A stretch of DNA of 64,000 bases, taken from NCBI GenBank assembly GCA_964614515.1, contig CAZTPJ010000009.1:1-64000 (forward strand), read 5' to 3'. Positions 43,758-52,793 of this stretch are shown here, piece after piece; the stretch's first letter is position 1, and each line of letters opens with the position of its first letter. Source of the stretch: CAZTPJ01 sp964614515. Lineage in GTDB: Bacteria > Planctomycetota > Phycisphaerae > Phycisphaerales > UBA1924. The notes under the pieces are model-generated. The model was not told the DNA's origin and ran no database searches. It saw only the letters and a program-made list of their open reading frames with translations. A program made the position numbers and the translations under genes.

Positions 43758-44003
43758 TCAACGCTTCTTCGACGAACCGTTGAGCAATTCCGTCCGCGTG
43801 ATATGCATCAGGGCGCAGTTGACTGTCTTCTCCGCGGGCGCATCTGGACCCTCCGGCCCGGGAACCGCCACGATCACCTTGGATCGCTGCACGATCGCCA
43901 TGTCCGGATGCCTCACTTCGAACGAGGTTCCATCCGACAGGTGAAGCCGAAACGGCTCAAACGGCACCGACCTGAGAAGTTCAAGAATGCCGTCCGGCCG
44001 CAT
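43758..44003 (-). CDS. Small conserved planctomycete-type protein
   Basis: 81 residues from ATG 44003, with GGAG eight bases upstream. The N-terminal pattern LELLRSVPFEPFRLHLSDGT followed by FEVRHPDMAIV is of a kind often seen in short planctomycete hypothetical proteins. The role is unknown. It is convergent with pdxJ, 12 bases away. The longer upstream frame to 44534 is not credible. Confidence 0.7.
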   Translation of the reverse strand: MRPDGILELLRSVPFEPFRLHLSDGTSFEVRHPDMAIVQRSKVIVAVPGPEGPDAPAEKTVNCALMHITRTELLNGSSKKR

Positions 44004-44118
44004 TGCATTGACTCCTTCGCCACACGCACATCGCGCGACCGTATTGTATAAGAGCGCCGCGCAGGGAGCAATCATGGCGTCGGCCAGGGCAACCGCAAAA
44101 ATCCTTTGGATCCGGTGG

Positions 44119-44137
44119 GGCGGGCGTCTCGCCCGCC
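44119..44137. repeat. Palindromic GC-rich hairpin
   Basis: GGCGGGCG-TCT-CGCCCGCC, an 8-bp perfect stem with 3-base loop, in the intergenic space between two divergent genes (44004-44247). It resembles a REP element. Confidence 0.6.
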
Positions 44138-44247
44138 TCCCTTGCGTGCCCGACGCGCGATGGTCCAAACAATCGGCGCGTCGTGGACAATGTTGCAGTT
44201 GCCCCTGTCGATCACGGCCGTTGCCACCCTCGCGCATAGCCTTTATT

Positions 44248-44847
44248 GTGGCTCGACTTCTTCCTATCACCAGACCCATTTCCGGCGCTGCGTCGCTGAT
44301 CGTGCGCAGCGCGGAGGAACCGGATGCCGAAGCGCTGCACGCGCTGCTCGGCGATTCGTTCGCCACGTCCGACTTTCTCGTCACGCTGCCCGAAGAGTGG
44401 TCGAACGATGTCGGCGAGATGCGCCGCCGCATCATCGAGCATCGCGATGCGCCCAACCACATCATGCTCCTCGCGGAGGCCGATGGACATCTTGTCGGCG
44501 AACTCACGTTCCATGCCAGCCGGCGCAAGCGCATGTCCCATCACGGGCAGTTCGGCCTGAGCGTGGCGGCGGCGTGGCGCGGGCGCGGCGTCGGGCGCGC
44601 GTTGATCCTCACGCTGCTCGACTGGGCCGCAGCGCATCCGACCATCGAAAAGGTGCGCCTCGGCGTCTTCGCGACCAACGCCCGGGCCCACGCACTCTAC
44701 ATCCGCCTGGGTTTCGTCGAAGAGTGCCGTCAACGTGATTTTTTCAGACTCGGCCCGGGCGAATACGTCGATGACATCCTCATGGCCATCTACGTCAAGC
44801 CCGGCCTCGCCCCGCCGGGGTTCAAGACGCACATGCCGGGTGCTTGA
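44248..44847 (+). CDS. GNAT-family N-acetyltransferase
   Basis: 199 residues from GTG 44248. The GNAT fold is visible: LIVRSAEEPDAEALHALLGD at the start, motif A SVAAAWRGRGVGRALILTLL with the acetyl-CoA loop RGRGVGR, and motif B VFATNARAHALYIRLGFVEE. The substrate is unknown. The start is uncertain: the frame is open further upstream to ATG 44074 and 43987, but that part crosses a REP hairpin and reads as non-protein. Confidence 0.82.
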   Translation: MARLLPITRPISGAASLIVRSAEEPDAEALHALLGDSFATSDFLVTLPEEWSNDVGEMRRRIIEHRDAPNHIMLLAEADGHLVGELTFHASRRKRMSHHGQFGLSVAAAWRGRGVGRALILTLLDWAAAHPTIEKVRLGVFATNARAHALYIRLGFVEECRQRDFFRLGPGEYVDDILMAIYVKPGLAPPGFKTHMPGA

Positions 44848-45153
44848 TCGCACGCTGGCACGCAACTCCGTGAACTGGAACGTGGTGTTGATCTTGCCCA
44901 GGCCGCTTCAGCGGCCTTGCTTGCTCATAGGCCACCGCTTCAGCGGTGGTCTCGAGGCCAAACCCGTCATGCCCGACCAATTCAGCATCAGCCCGTTTCA
45001 ACGGGCTTACCCCACAACGCCTCACCCGAATTGACTCGCTCAACGGCGTTCGGTGACATGGTTGTCTCGCCCGTGCGCATCCCTTTGAACGCACTGCCAA
45101 CCTCCCACGCGCGACGCGGATAACCTTTCACGAGCACACCATCGGAGCGCACC
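44848..45153. other. Intergenic region holding a hairpin array
   Basis: No gene is seen here. The region contains three hairpins with TTCA loops (next entry), followed by the upstream region of dapA. Confidence 0.6.
44900..45007. repeat. Array of three REP-like hairpins with TTCA loops
   Basis: Three 18-base palindromes, each with a 7-bp stem and TTCA loop: AGGCCGC/GCGGCCT at 44900-44917, CCACCGC/GCGGTGG at 44932-44949, AGCCCGT/ACGGGCT at 44990-45007. Stems differ but pair perfectly, indicating compensatory changes. Confidence 0.85.
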
Positions 45154-46056
45154 ATGCCCGCGACACTCAAGGACCCCCGATTCACCGGCGTCTTCACCGC
45201 CATCGTCACGCCGTTTTCCGACGACGCCTCGGCGCTGCATCTCGCGAATCTGCGTGCGCAGATCGAGTTTCAGGCCGCCGGCGGCGTTCGCGGCATCGTC
45301 ATCAACGGCACGACCGGCGAATCGCCCACGCTCGACCACGACGAGCTCCACACACTCGCCCGCGAAGCCATCGCCCACGCGCGGCGTCTGGGTCTGATCG
45401 CCATCCTCGGCACCGGCAGCAACTCGACCGCCCACGCCATAGCCAATCAGAAACTCGCCCGCGAACTCGGGGCCGACGCCGCGCTCAGCGTCAATCCGTA
45501 TTACAACAAACCCACGCAGGAGGGGCTGTATCGGCACTTCATGGCCGTGGCCGATGCCGCGCAGATTCCGATCATGCTCTACAACATCCCCGGGCGTACG
45601 GGTGTCGCCCTTTCGCCCGCGACGGTCGAGCGCCTGGCGGCGCATCCGAACATCGTCGCGGTCAAGGAGGCGACGGGTTCGATGGATTCCGCATCGGAGA
45701 TCATCATTCGTTGCCCAAACGTGGCGCTGCTCTCCGGGGATGACTCGATGACCCTGCCGATGATGGCGGTGGGCGGCGTCGGCGTGGTATCGGTGATCTC
45801 AAACATCGTGCCCGATCGACTCGTGCGCATGTGCAACGCGGCCAACGAGGGTCGAATGCGCGACGCGATGGCGCTGCACGCGGAGTTGTTCAATCTCTGC
45901 CGCGCGATGTTCCTCGAGACAAACCCGATCCCGCTCAAGGCGGCGATGAAGGTGCTCAAGCGAGACACAGGCTCGCTGCGTCTGCCGATGTGCGAGGCCA
46001 CGCCCGCGACGGTCGAGGCCGTGCGAAAGGCCCTCACGGCCGCGGGCTTGAAATAG
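45154..46056 (+). CDS. dapA: 4-hydroxy-tetrahydrodipicolinate synthase DapA
   Basis: 300 residues, the normal DapA length. Key motifs are GVFTAIVTPF at the N-terminus, the pyruvate-site GTTGES, NPYYNKPTQEG, the Tyr-containing MLYNIPGRTG, and the Schiff-base lysine in VAVKEATGS. It condenses pyruvate with aspartate semialdehyde, the first committed step towards diaminopimelate and lysine. It stands alone here, without other dap genes. The convergent dockerin gene ends eight bases later. Confidence 0.95.
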   Translation: MPATLKDPRFTGVFTAIVTPFSDDASALHLANLRAQIEFQAAGGVRGIVINGTTGESPTLDHDELHTLAREAIAHARRLGLIAILGTGSNSTAHAIANQKLARELGADAALSVNPYYNKPTQEGLYRHFMAVADAAQIPIMLYNIPGRTGVALSPATVERLAAHPNIVAVKEATGSMDSASEIIIRCPNVALLSGDDSMTLPMMAVGGVGVVSVISNIVPDRLVRMCNAANEGRMRDAMALHAELFNLCRAMFLETNPIPLKAAMKVLKRDTGSLRLPMCEATPATVEAVRKALTAAGLK

Positions 46057-46063
46057 TCCGTCG

Positions 46064-46879
46064 CTATCGACACCCCGCCGCGAACTCGTTGCCGAAGCAC
46101 AGGAAATCAAACACATCGCACACGCCCGGCCCCGACGCGATGTCGCAGTCGCACGCATACGGATCAAGCGCGGCGAAGCGATTGCCAAAGCACAGGAAGT
46201 CAAACACATCCAGCACGCCCGGCCCCGTGCCCGTGTCGCAATCCGCGTAGCACGTCAGCGGCGAATGCACCAACTGCATCCCGTTAAGCCACCAATCCGC
46301 GAAGATCCATCGCCCGGACACCAGATTCACGATCAACCGGCCGTCGCGAATCTCCTCTTCAAAGATCGCGTGCGTCACGCCGAGTTGCGGCGGCGGTTGT
46401 GTCAACGGCCCGCCGATGCCCACGCCGGGGATCACCTCCTCGCCCAGCCAGATGCCCACCGCGTTTTCGGGATCCCAGTTCACCCATGCATACACAATGA
46501 TGCGATAGTGCCCCGGCTCAAGCCCGCGAAACGTCACACGCCCGACGATGTCCGCCAAGCCACCCACCGCATCGTCGAGGAGCGCTTCAACATCCCCCAT
46601 CGTCGCGGGATGATCATTTCCAAACGCCGACGTCTCCGGCGCGAAGGACACCATTGCGCCCGTCACCTGCCCCTTCAGGCCCACCAGCGCGTGCGGCCCG
46701 CCGGAGCCATCGAGCGCGTTCCACACACCCGCGAGTCCTTCGCCCGCGAAAGTCGGCGCAGGCGTCCCGAACTGATCGCCCCAGTCGATGTTCATCGACT
46801 GCGCATGTGCGTTTCCACCCACGGCCGCGAGCGCCATGCCCACAGCCGACACAACAACCCGCGGTTGCCACGTCATCAT
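46064..46879 (-). CDS. Secreted protein with GC-type dockerin
   Basis: 271 residues from ATG 46879 (ATG 46876 also possible), with GGAG eight bases upstream. The signal peptide is VVVSAVGMALAAVGGNAHAQ. The middle 150 residues form a beta-rich domain (NIDWGDQFGTPAPTFAGEGL, GLEPGHYRIIVYAWVNWDPE). The end is the paired module CYADCDTGTGPGVLDVFDFL ... CDVFDFLCFGNEFAAGCR. It is presumably exported and surface-attached. No catalytic motif is seen. Confidence 0.8.
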   Translation of the reverse strand: MMTWQPRVVVSAVGMALAAVGGNAHAQSMNIDWGDQFGTPAPTFAGEGLAGVWNALDGSGGPHALVGLKGQVTGAMVSFAPETSAFGNDHPATMGDVEALLDDAVGGLADIVGRVTFRGLEPGHYRIIVYAWVNWDPENAVGIWLGEEVIPGVGIGGPLTQPPPQLGVTHAIFEEEIRDGRLIVNLVSGRWIFADWWLNGMQLVHSPLTCYADCDTGTGPGVLDVFDFLCFGNRFAALDPYACDCDIASGPGVCDVFDFLCFGNEFAAGCR

Positions 46880-46969
46880 GATGATTGCTCCTTGTGCCCC
46901 ACCGCCCCGTTTGCAACTCACTATACCACGCAGTGGCCGTGCCGGTTCCACGCCATATCCTCCGATATC

Positions 46970-47776
46970 GTGGTTCCGCAGCAGCCCACTCCCACCCGCC
47001 GAGCCATCGACGACCTTCCTGATGCCCAGGATGCGTGGCCGGAGTCAGTCCGTCATCGCCCGCCGGCGTTCTTTCTCGACTTCGACGGCACGCTTACGCC
47101 CATCGTCGATCATCCTGACGATGCTCACATGAGCGATGAGGCACGCGCCGTCGTCGCCCGACTTGCCCATCGCCATCCCGTCGCGATCATCAGTGGTCGC
47201 GACCTCGATGATGTGCGCCGGCGCGTCGCGATCCCCGATGCGATCTACGCGGGCAGTCACGGCTTCGACATCGCCGGGCCCGATGGCCTCGCGTTTCAAC
47301 ATCCGGGCGCCATCGCCGCGATTGAATCGCTCGCCACGGCCGAGGGCATCGTTCGTGAAGCCGTGCGGGGGATTTCAGGCGCGTTCATCGAACGCAAGCG
47401 ATTCACGTTGGCCGTGCATTATCGAAACGTCGCGCCCGACGGCGCCCCCACGATCGCCCGCGCGGTCGAATGCGCCGTGCGCGACACGCCCGCGCTGCGA
47501 CGGCGTGAGGGCAAGATGGTCCACGAGATTCAACCCGCCGTCGATTGGCACAAGGGCCGGGCCGTGCAGTGGATACTCGACGCGATCCGCCCGCGCAAAG
47601 TCACGCCCGTCTACCTCGGCGATGACCTGACGGATGAAGACGCGTTCGCCGTGGTCGAGCCGAGCGGGCTTGGCATCGTCGTCGGCGAAGGCGACCGCCA
47701 GACCCACGCGAGCCTCCGCCTGCGCGATCCGGCCGCGGCGCTGCGATGGCTGGCGCGAGCCGCCAAAGCGTGGTAG
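46970..47776 (+). CDS. otsB: Trehalose-6-phosphate phosphatase
   Basis: 268 residues from GTG 46970. HAD-superfamily motifs are clear: FFLDFDGTLTPIVDHPDDAH (catalytic Asp pair), VAIISGRDLDDVRRR, KMVHEIQPAVDWHKGRAVQW and YLGDDLTDEDAF. These identify the OtsB type that removes phosphate from trehalose 6-phosphate. No OtsA partner is present in the window. The start is uncertain because the frame is open upstream into antisense of the dockerin gene. Confidence 0.9.
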   Translation: MVPQQPTPTRRAIDDLPDAQDAWPESVRHRPPAFFLDFDGTLTPIVDHPDDAHMSDEARAVVARLAHRHPVAIISGRDLDDVRRRVAIPDAIYAGSHGFDIAGPDGLAFQHPGAIAAIESLATAEGIVREAVRGISGAFIERKRFTLAVHYRNVAPDGAPTIARAVECAVRDTPALRRREGKMVHEIQPAVDWHKGRAVQWILDAIRPRKVTPVYLGDDLTDEDAFAVVEPSGLGIVVGEGDRQTHASLRLRDPAAALRWLARAAKAW

Positions 47777-47875
47777 CGAGAGCAAATCCCACACAAGTCC
47801 CGGGAGGTCACAAGTGGGTTCTGCGTTTCTTTGCAAAATCTTGTTGTGTTATTGGACCTTTTTGGCATTTTTGAC

Positions 47876-47904
47876 TTGCAACGCGATCCCATATCTGGTA
47901 CAAC
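47876..47904 (+). promoter_or_regulatory. Candidate promoter of the S8 protease gene
   Basis: TTGCAA (47876-47881), 17-base spacer, TACAAC (47899-47904), in an AT-richer stretch about 85 bases before the start. An overlapping TTGACT lies at 47871. Both hexamers are only partial matches. Confidence 0.35.
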
Positions 47905-47986
47905 ATGCCGTCAGTGCAGCGCGGTTCGTCGCGGCCATCCGGAAGGTCGCCGGGCTACGCACACGTCCTTTTTTGGGGATTGGGTC

Positions 47987-50900
47987 ATGAAAAAACGCTC
48001 TCTGTGTCGATTCGTTCCCGCCATCGCCTTGGCGCTTGTTGCGGGAACAGCTGTCCCTGCTTACTCCGCCATCGCCGCGGATGAAGCCCGCGTCGTCTCA
48101 CTCCAGCGAGATGAAGGAACTTCGCTGGTCCTCGCTGGTTCGGTGTTCCACACCACGGCCAACGACGTTCGCAATCTGCGGAACATCAGCGGACCCGCGG
48201 GAGAACTGATCATCCTCTGGGATGAAGCCACCCTGGGCGGCGCGATCGTGCCGCACTATGCGGTGAGCCTCGATGGCCGCACCATCGCCGGCCGCGTCCG
48301 TGAGCATTCGTACACGCTGGACCTTCGCTTCGCGCGGTTCGATCCGCTCGTGCAGGGCGAGCCGCAGATGCATCCGTTCCTCCGTGCGCAACCCGGCAAC
48401 GATCAGTTCATCGTGCAGTTCTGGGTTCCGCCGACCGAGTCCATGCGTCAGCAGATCGAGATCCTCGGCGGCTCTGTCGAGCGATACTTCGCCGGTGGAA
48501 CACATGTGATCCGAATGTCCGGCCAGACCCGCGCGGCCGTGGAATCGCTGCCGTACGTCCGCTGGGTCGGCGAACACCACGCGGCGTATCGCGCCGATGA
48601 GGCGGCCCGCGCGTTCGTCACGCAGGGCATCGCCAGCAACGAACCGGCCCGCTGGCACATCAACGTCTATCGCCAGGGCCATGAGCAGCAGGGCGCTGTC
48701 GAGACGCTCATCAAGAACATGGGCGGCGTGGTCCATTACACCCAGCCCGACCTGTTCCGCATGGAGGCCACGCTCACGCCCGACCAGCTCCTCCAGGTGC
48801 TCAACACCAACGTCGTCGAGTACGTCGATGCCTGGCTTGGCTTCGGCGGACACGACATGGACATCGGTCGTGAACTCATCGGCTCAAACTTCGTTCAGTC
48901 CGGTGGCCTGAACTACTCCGGCCAGGGCGTCAACGGCGAAATCTTCGACACCGAAACGTGCATGACGCACGTCGAGTGGCGCAATACGCCGCTGCTCCAC
49001 AGCACCTCCTCCAGCGGCTCGAGCCACGGCTCAAGCTGCTTCGGCATCTGCTTCGCCCAGGGCATCAGCCCGCAGCACAAGGGCCATATGCCCGACGGCC
49101 GCGGCATCTTCTTCCTTTACACCGAGTCCACGCAGTTCAACGGTGCCAAGACCCGCCTGCAGATCGCGCAGGAGTCCACCTCCGCACCGTACTTCAGCGT
49201 CTTCCAGACCTCCAGCGTCGGCAGCCCGCAGGTTCCCAACTACACCGCGCTTTCCGCCGAAATGGACACGGTCCTCCTCCAGACCAACTACCTGCACTGC
49301 CAGTCACAGTCCAACACCGGCAACCAGAACTCGCGTCCCCAGGCCTGGGCCAAGAACATGGTCTCCGGCGGCGCGATCCAGCACAACAACAATCCCAATC
49401 GTGCCACGCACACGCAGTCCGGCGCCTCCATCGGTCCGTCACCCGAAGGCCGTATCAAGCCCGACCTCGCCGGCTTCTATGACAACATCGCGACCACCAG
49501 CACATGCGGATACACCAGTTCATTCGGCGGCACCTCCGGCGGCACGCCCATGGTCTGCGGCTCCATCGGCATCTTCTTCCAGATGTGGCATGAAGGCGTC
49601 TTCCCGGGTCGCGGCGGCCTTTCCACCGTCTTCGAGAGCCGCGCCCGGATCACCACGGCCAAGGCCGCGATGATCGCCACCGCCTATCGCTATCCCTTCG
49701 CACAGATCAGTCGCTTCCGTCAGGGCTGGGGCATGCCCGACCTGCGCAAGCTCTATGAGACGCGAAACAAGTCCGTCATCATCGACGGCGATGATCCCGT
49801 CACCCACCTCGAGGTCAAGACCTACAACATCAACGTCGATGTCGGCGAGCCGGAACTCAACGTCGTCATGTGCTACATTGAGCCGGCAGGCGCCCTCTCG
49901 CCCGCGCCCGCTCGCGTCAATGACCTCTCCCTCCGCGTCACCTCACCCTCAGGCACGATGTACTGGGGCAACAACGGCCTGACCACGGGCAACTTCTCCA
50001 CGCCAGGCGGCACATCCAACGTCGTGGACACCGTCGAGGCCGTGTTCATCCAGAACCCCGAGCCGGGCCCGTGGACGGTCGAGATCTTCGGTGATGAAGT
50101 CGTCGTCGACACCGATCCGACGACGCCGGGCGTGCAGGCCGGCTTCAGCATGTGGGCCTCGGGCGCAACGGGCGGTCCCGCTCCGCTCTCAGTCCGCTTC
50201 GCCACACCCGCGCCGACACAGATCGACCCGGGCGTCGAGACCGAACTCGATGTCCTCCTGATCGAAGGCAGCGACACACTCGTCCCCGGCACCGCGAAAA
50301 TCTTCTTCCGCTACGACGGCCAGAACTGGGACTCGGCCGATCTCGTCCAGATCAACGGTGAAGAGTGGCAGGCCACGTTGCCCGCAGCGAACTGCAACAG
50401 CACCCCCGACTTCTACCTCACCGCCGAGGGAACCAACACCGGCGTGCGCACCAATCCCGCCGGCGCCCCGGCCAACTTCTACAGCGCCATCGTCGGCGAA
50501 GCCGAGGCCGGCAACCTCATCGACGCCTCCTTCGAGACCGGCCTCCCCGCCGGCTGGGAACTCTCCGGCCTGTGGAACGTCGCCTCCTCCTGTGCCAGCG
50601 GCGCTTCGTGCGCAGGCACACGCTGGCTCTATTACGGCATCACCGGCCAGTGCAACTACAACAACGGCGCCCACAACTTCGGCAGCGCGCTCTCCCCGAT
50701 GATCGACCTGCCCACGATCCCCTACGAAGGCTCCATCACCCTCTCCTACTGCATGTCCAAGGTCACCGAAGGTTCCAACTTCTTCGACAAGGCCGAAGTC
50801 CTCTTCAACGGCGTCGTCGTCGATGCCCCGGCCGACAGCCAGGCCTGGACCAATCGCGTCATCGACCTGTCCGCTTTCGCCGGACAGTCCGGGCGACTCG

Positions 50901-51190
50901 AGTTCCGCTTCGACACGCGCGACGGCAACCGCAACAACCAGCGCGGCTGGCTCGTTGACGGCGTGAAGGTCTCCTTCGAGCGCCGCGTCTGCGAACCCGC
51001 CTGCTACCCGGACTGCGACACCTCCACCGGCGTCGGCGTCCTCGACATCTTCGACTTCCTCTGCTTCGGCAACGCCTTCGATCAGGGCAATGCGTACGCC
51101 TGCGATTGCGACACCAGCACGGGTCAGGGTGTCTGCGACATCTTCGACTTCCTCTGCTTCGGCAACGAGTTCAACAACGGCTGCCCATAA
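47987..51190 (+). CDS. Secreted S8 (subtilisin-like) serine peptidase with GC-type dockerin
   Basis: 1,067 residues with signal peptide FVPAIALALVAGTAVPAYSA. The catalytic domain shows a variant triad: Asp in NGEIFDTETCMTHVEW, His in SSHGSSCFGI and Ser in SFGGTSGGTPMVCGS (the usual GTSMAAP is GTSGGTP). Downstream is a jelly-roll like that of Kp43-type S8 peptidases (RVTSPSGTMYWGNNG), then a further beta domain and the paired dockerin module CYPDCDTSTGVGVLDIFDFL ... CDIFDFLCFGNEFNNGCP. The long segment before the catalytic domain is likely a propeptide. ATG 47987 is the first start with a signal peptide. A strong terminator follows. Confidence 0.85.
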   Translation: MKKRSLCRFVPAIALALVAGTAVPAYSAIAADEARVVSLQRDEGTSLVLAGSVFHTTANDVRNLRNISGPAGELIILWDEATLGGAIVPHYAVSLDGRTIAGRVREHSYTLDLRFARFDPLVQGEPQMHPFLRAQPGNDQFIVQFWVPPTESMRQQIEILGGSVERYFAGGTHVIRMSGQTRAAVESLPYVRWVGEHHAAYRADEAARAFVTQGIASNEPARWHINVYRQGHEQQGAVETLIKNMGGVVHYTQPDLFRMEATLTPDQLLQVLNTNVVEYVDAWLGFGGHDMDIGRELIGSNFVQSGGLNYSGQGVNGEIFDTETCMTHVEWRNTPLLHSTSSSGSSHGSSCFGICFAQGISPQHKGHMPDGRGIFFLYTESTQFNGAKTRLQIAQESTSAPYFSVFQTSSVGSPQVPNYTALSAEMDTVLLQTNYLHCQSQSNTGNQNSRPQAWAKNMVSGGAIQHNNNPNRATHTQSGASIGPSPEGRIKPDLAGFYDNIATTSTCGYTSSFGGTSGGTPMVCGSIGIFFQMWHEGVFPGRGGLSTVFESRARITTAKAAMIATAYRYPFAQISRFRQGWGMPDLRKLYETRNKSVIIDGDDPVTHLEVKTYNINVDVGEPELNVVMCYIEPAGALSPAPARVNDLSLRVTSPSGTMYWGNNGLTTGNFSTPGGTSNVVDTVEAVFIQNPEPGPWTVEIFGDEVVVDTDPTTPGVQAGFSMWASGATGGPAPLSVRFATPAPTQIDPGVETELDVLLIEGSDTLVPGTAKIFFRYDGQNWDSADLVQINGEEWQATLPAANCNSTPDFYLTAEGTNTGVRTNPAGAPANFYSAIVGEAEAGNLIDASFETGLPAGWELSGLWNVASSCASGASCAGTRWLYYGITGQCNYNNGAHNFGSALSPMIDLPTIPYEGSITLSYCMSKVTEGSNFFDKAEVLFNGVVVDAPADSQAWTNRVIDLSAFAGQSGRLEFRFDTRDGNRNNQRGWLVDGVKVSFERRVCEPACYPDCDTSTGVGVLDIFDFLCFGNAFDQGNAYACDCDTSTGQGVCDIFDFLCFGNEFNNGCP

Positions 51191-51218
51191 GCCCGCGCGA
51201 ACCGTCTGAAAATCACCA

Positions 51219-51247
51219 AGCCCCGGGCGCTGCCGCCCGGGGCTTTT
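51219..51247 (+). terminator. Rho-independent terminator after the S8 peptidase gene
   Basis: Perfect 10-bp stem AGCCCCGGGC / GCCCGGGGCT with a 6-base loop, followed by TTTT, starting 29 bases after the stop codon. Confidence 0.9.
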
Positions 51248-51279
51248 CATTCTCATTCAAGTGTGACACCGCTGGCCTA

Positions 51280-51340
51280 TTGTGCCACTGGCGGCTCGCC
51301 CGCCAGTGCGGGTGCCCAATTGTGCCACTGGCGGCTCGCC
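51280..51340. repeat. 21-bp direct repeat pair with hairpin
   Basis: TTGTGCCACTGGCGGCTCGCC occurs at 51280-51300 and again at 51320-51340. The first copy forms a 9-bp hairpin (CACTGGCGG/CCGCCAGTG, 51286-51308) with the bases that follow. Confidence 0.8.
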
Positions 51341-51359
51341 TCTGCACAACCACGCCCAC

Positions 51360-51767
51360 TTATGCCGACGCCACAAGCATGAACCGCGCCACACGCACCC
51401 GAATCACCTCGCCATCATCACGCACGAACTCGTACCAACCTTCCATCGTCCCCCAATGCGTGCGCAGCGGGCAGAAACTCGAATACTCGAACGACTCCCC
51501 GGGCGCAAGGTGCGGTTGATTGCCAACCACGCCCTCGCCATCCACTTCGTGCCCATCCCCATCGCCATCGACAATCAGCCAGTGCCGGGTGAGCAGGCGC
51601 ATCGGCCGTGGCGATTCGTTGGTGATCACGATGCGATACCCAAAGACCCACTGCCCCTCGTCGGGCGAGGATTCATCGGGCATGAAACTCGGCTCGACGC
51701 GAACGCGAACGCCGTGTGTCACCGCGTCTGATCCTCGGCATAGCGATTGGCGTCCTGTCGTGGTCAT
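51360..51767 (-). CDS. apaG: ApaG-family protein
   Basis: 135 residues from ATG 51767 (a GTG three codons upstream is possible). The fibronectin-III-like ApaG fold is legible: VRVRVEPSFMPDESSPDEGQ, FGYRIVITNESPRPMRLLTR, HWLIVDGDGDGHEVDGEGVV, GNQPHLAPGESFEYSSFCPL and GTMEGWYEFV. The exact biochemical role of ApaG is unclear; it has been linked to cobalt and magnesium resistance and to diadenosine tetraphosphate metabolism by gene position in enterobacteria. Confidence 0.93.
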   Translation of the reverse strand: MTTTGRQSLCRGSDAVTHGVRVRVEPSFMPDESSPDEGQWVFGYRIVITNESPRPMRLLTRHWLIVDGDGDGHEVDGEGVVGNQPHLAPGESFEYSSFCPLRTHWGTMEGWYEFVRDDGEVIRVRVARFMLVASA

Positions 51768-51825
51768 CGGCCCCACCCTTCCTCATCATTCTACAGCAGT
51801 TCCAGCGCCCGCGCATTCCAGGGAC

Positions 51826-51903
51826 CGTGCCATCGAAGTCCGCTTCGGACTTCGATGCGACGTACCGGCGATTGAAGTTTCTGAAGAAAACTTCGATGGC
51901 ACG
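51826..51903. repeat. REP/BIME-like element with terminal inverted repeats
   Basis: CGTGCCATCGAAGT at 51826-51839 is repeated as its reverse complement at 51890-51903. Inside lies a perfect 12-bp hairpin (CATCGAAGTCCG, loop CTT, 51831-51857). The 78-base element sits between apaG and the aquaporin gene. Confidence 0.8.
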
Positions 51904-51950
51904 CCGTTCACGAAGCGAACGGGCCACCCGTCAACTTCGCACGACCGCCC

Positions 51951-52604
51951 CTACTCCTTCCCCTTCTCCTGAAGCCCAAACACCACGGCCGCCGCCGCGC
52001 CGCCCACCAGCGGACCCACAATGTGCAGCCACATGTGGCTCCACGCGCCCCCATCGCTGAGCGCCTTGACCAGCGTCGGCCCGATGCCCACGGCCGGGTT
52101 AAACGCCCCGCCCGAAATCCAGCCCCCGGCCGTCGCCGCCGCCGCCACCGTGAACCCGATCGCCGCGCCGTAGTACGAATTGCCCTTGGTCTTCTCCGAC
52201 ACGGCGACGTTGAGAACTACCAACGCGAGCAGAAACGTAAACAAGATTTCTACAAGCAGCGCCGACAACACGCTGAACTGTTCACCACTCGCGTCCACGC
52301 CGATCGCCGGCCCAAACGTCGCCCCCGCGATCACACGCACCGTCATCGCCGCCACGATCCCCCCGAACACCTGCGCCGCGATGTACGGCCCGATGTCCGA
52401 CATCGGCATCTTCTTGCGCATCGCGATCGCCAGCGTGACGGCCGGATTGTAATGCGCCCCCGACACATGCCCACCCATGTACACCAGCACCATCAGCCCC
52501 GCGCCGATCGCCAGCGGCGCGAAACTGGACCCCGACACCACGCTCAGTCCAACGATCAACACCAGAAAGAACGTTCCGATGAACTCTGTGACAAGACGTG
52601 CCAT
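51951..52604 (-). CDS. Aquaporin (MIP family)
   Basis: 217 residues from ATG 52604, with GGAG eight bases upstream. Six membrane helices and both NPA half-helix motifs are present: HVSGAHYNPAVTLAIAM and ISGGAFNPAVGIGP. The N-terminal MARLVTEFIGTFFLVLIVGL is typical of AqpZ-like water channels. Residue types around the second NPA lack the Asp typical of glycerol facilitators, favouring water transport. The N-terminal extension to 52790 is not needed. Confidence 0.93.
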   Translation of the reverse strand: MARLVTEFIGTFFLVLIVGLSVVSGSSFAPLAIGAGLMVLVYMGGHVSGAHYNPAVTLAIAMRKKMPMSDIGPYIAAQVFGGIVAAMTVRVIAGATFGPAIGVDASGEQFSVLSALLVEILFTFLLALVVLNVAVSEKTKGNSYYGAAIGFTVAAAATAGGWISGGAFNPAVGIGPTLVKALSDGGAWSHMWLHIVGPLVGGAAAAVVFGLQEKGKE

Positions 52605-52712
52605 CACACACTCTCCATGAAAGTCCCCGATGTCATCCCGCACATAACCGACACGATCGGCCGCGAGTCTATCGCCCCATGGTCCCCCGAGCAAACGGAC
52701 GTGATCGCGGGC

Positions 52713-52741
52713 TTGCAGAGCGGCGCGATATCTGATATATT
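52713..52741 (+). promoter_or_regulatory. Promoter of the dockerin gene at 52794
   Basis: TTGCAG (52713-52718), 17-base spacer, TATATT (52736-52741), 53 bases before the start codon. Good match and spacing for a housekeeping sigma factor. Confidence 0.5.
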
Positions 52742-52793
52742 GATGCCCAACGGCGCGACTGACGCGCTGACACACACACGGGGAGATCACATC

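Noticed and set aside
43987..44247. N-terminal extension of the GNAT protein
   Set aside because: It crosses a perfect GC-rich hairpin and the divergent gene's leader, and reads as Arg/Pro/Cys-rich non-protein.
44900..45007. Possible CRISPR array
   Set aside because: Only three palindromes with differing stems and unequal spacing, and no cas genes; fits REP-like hairpins.
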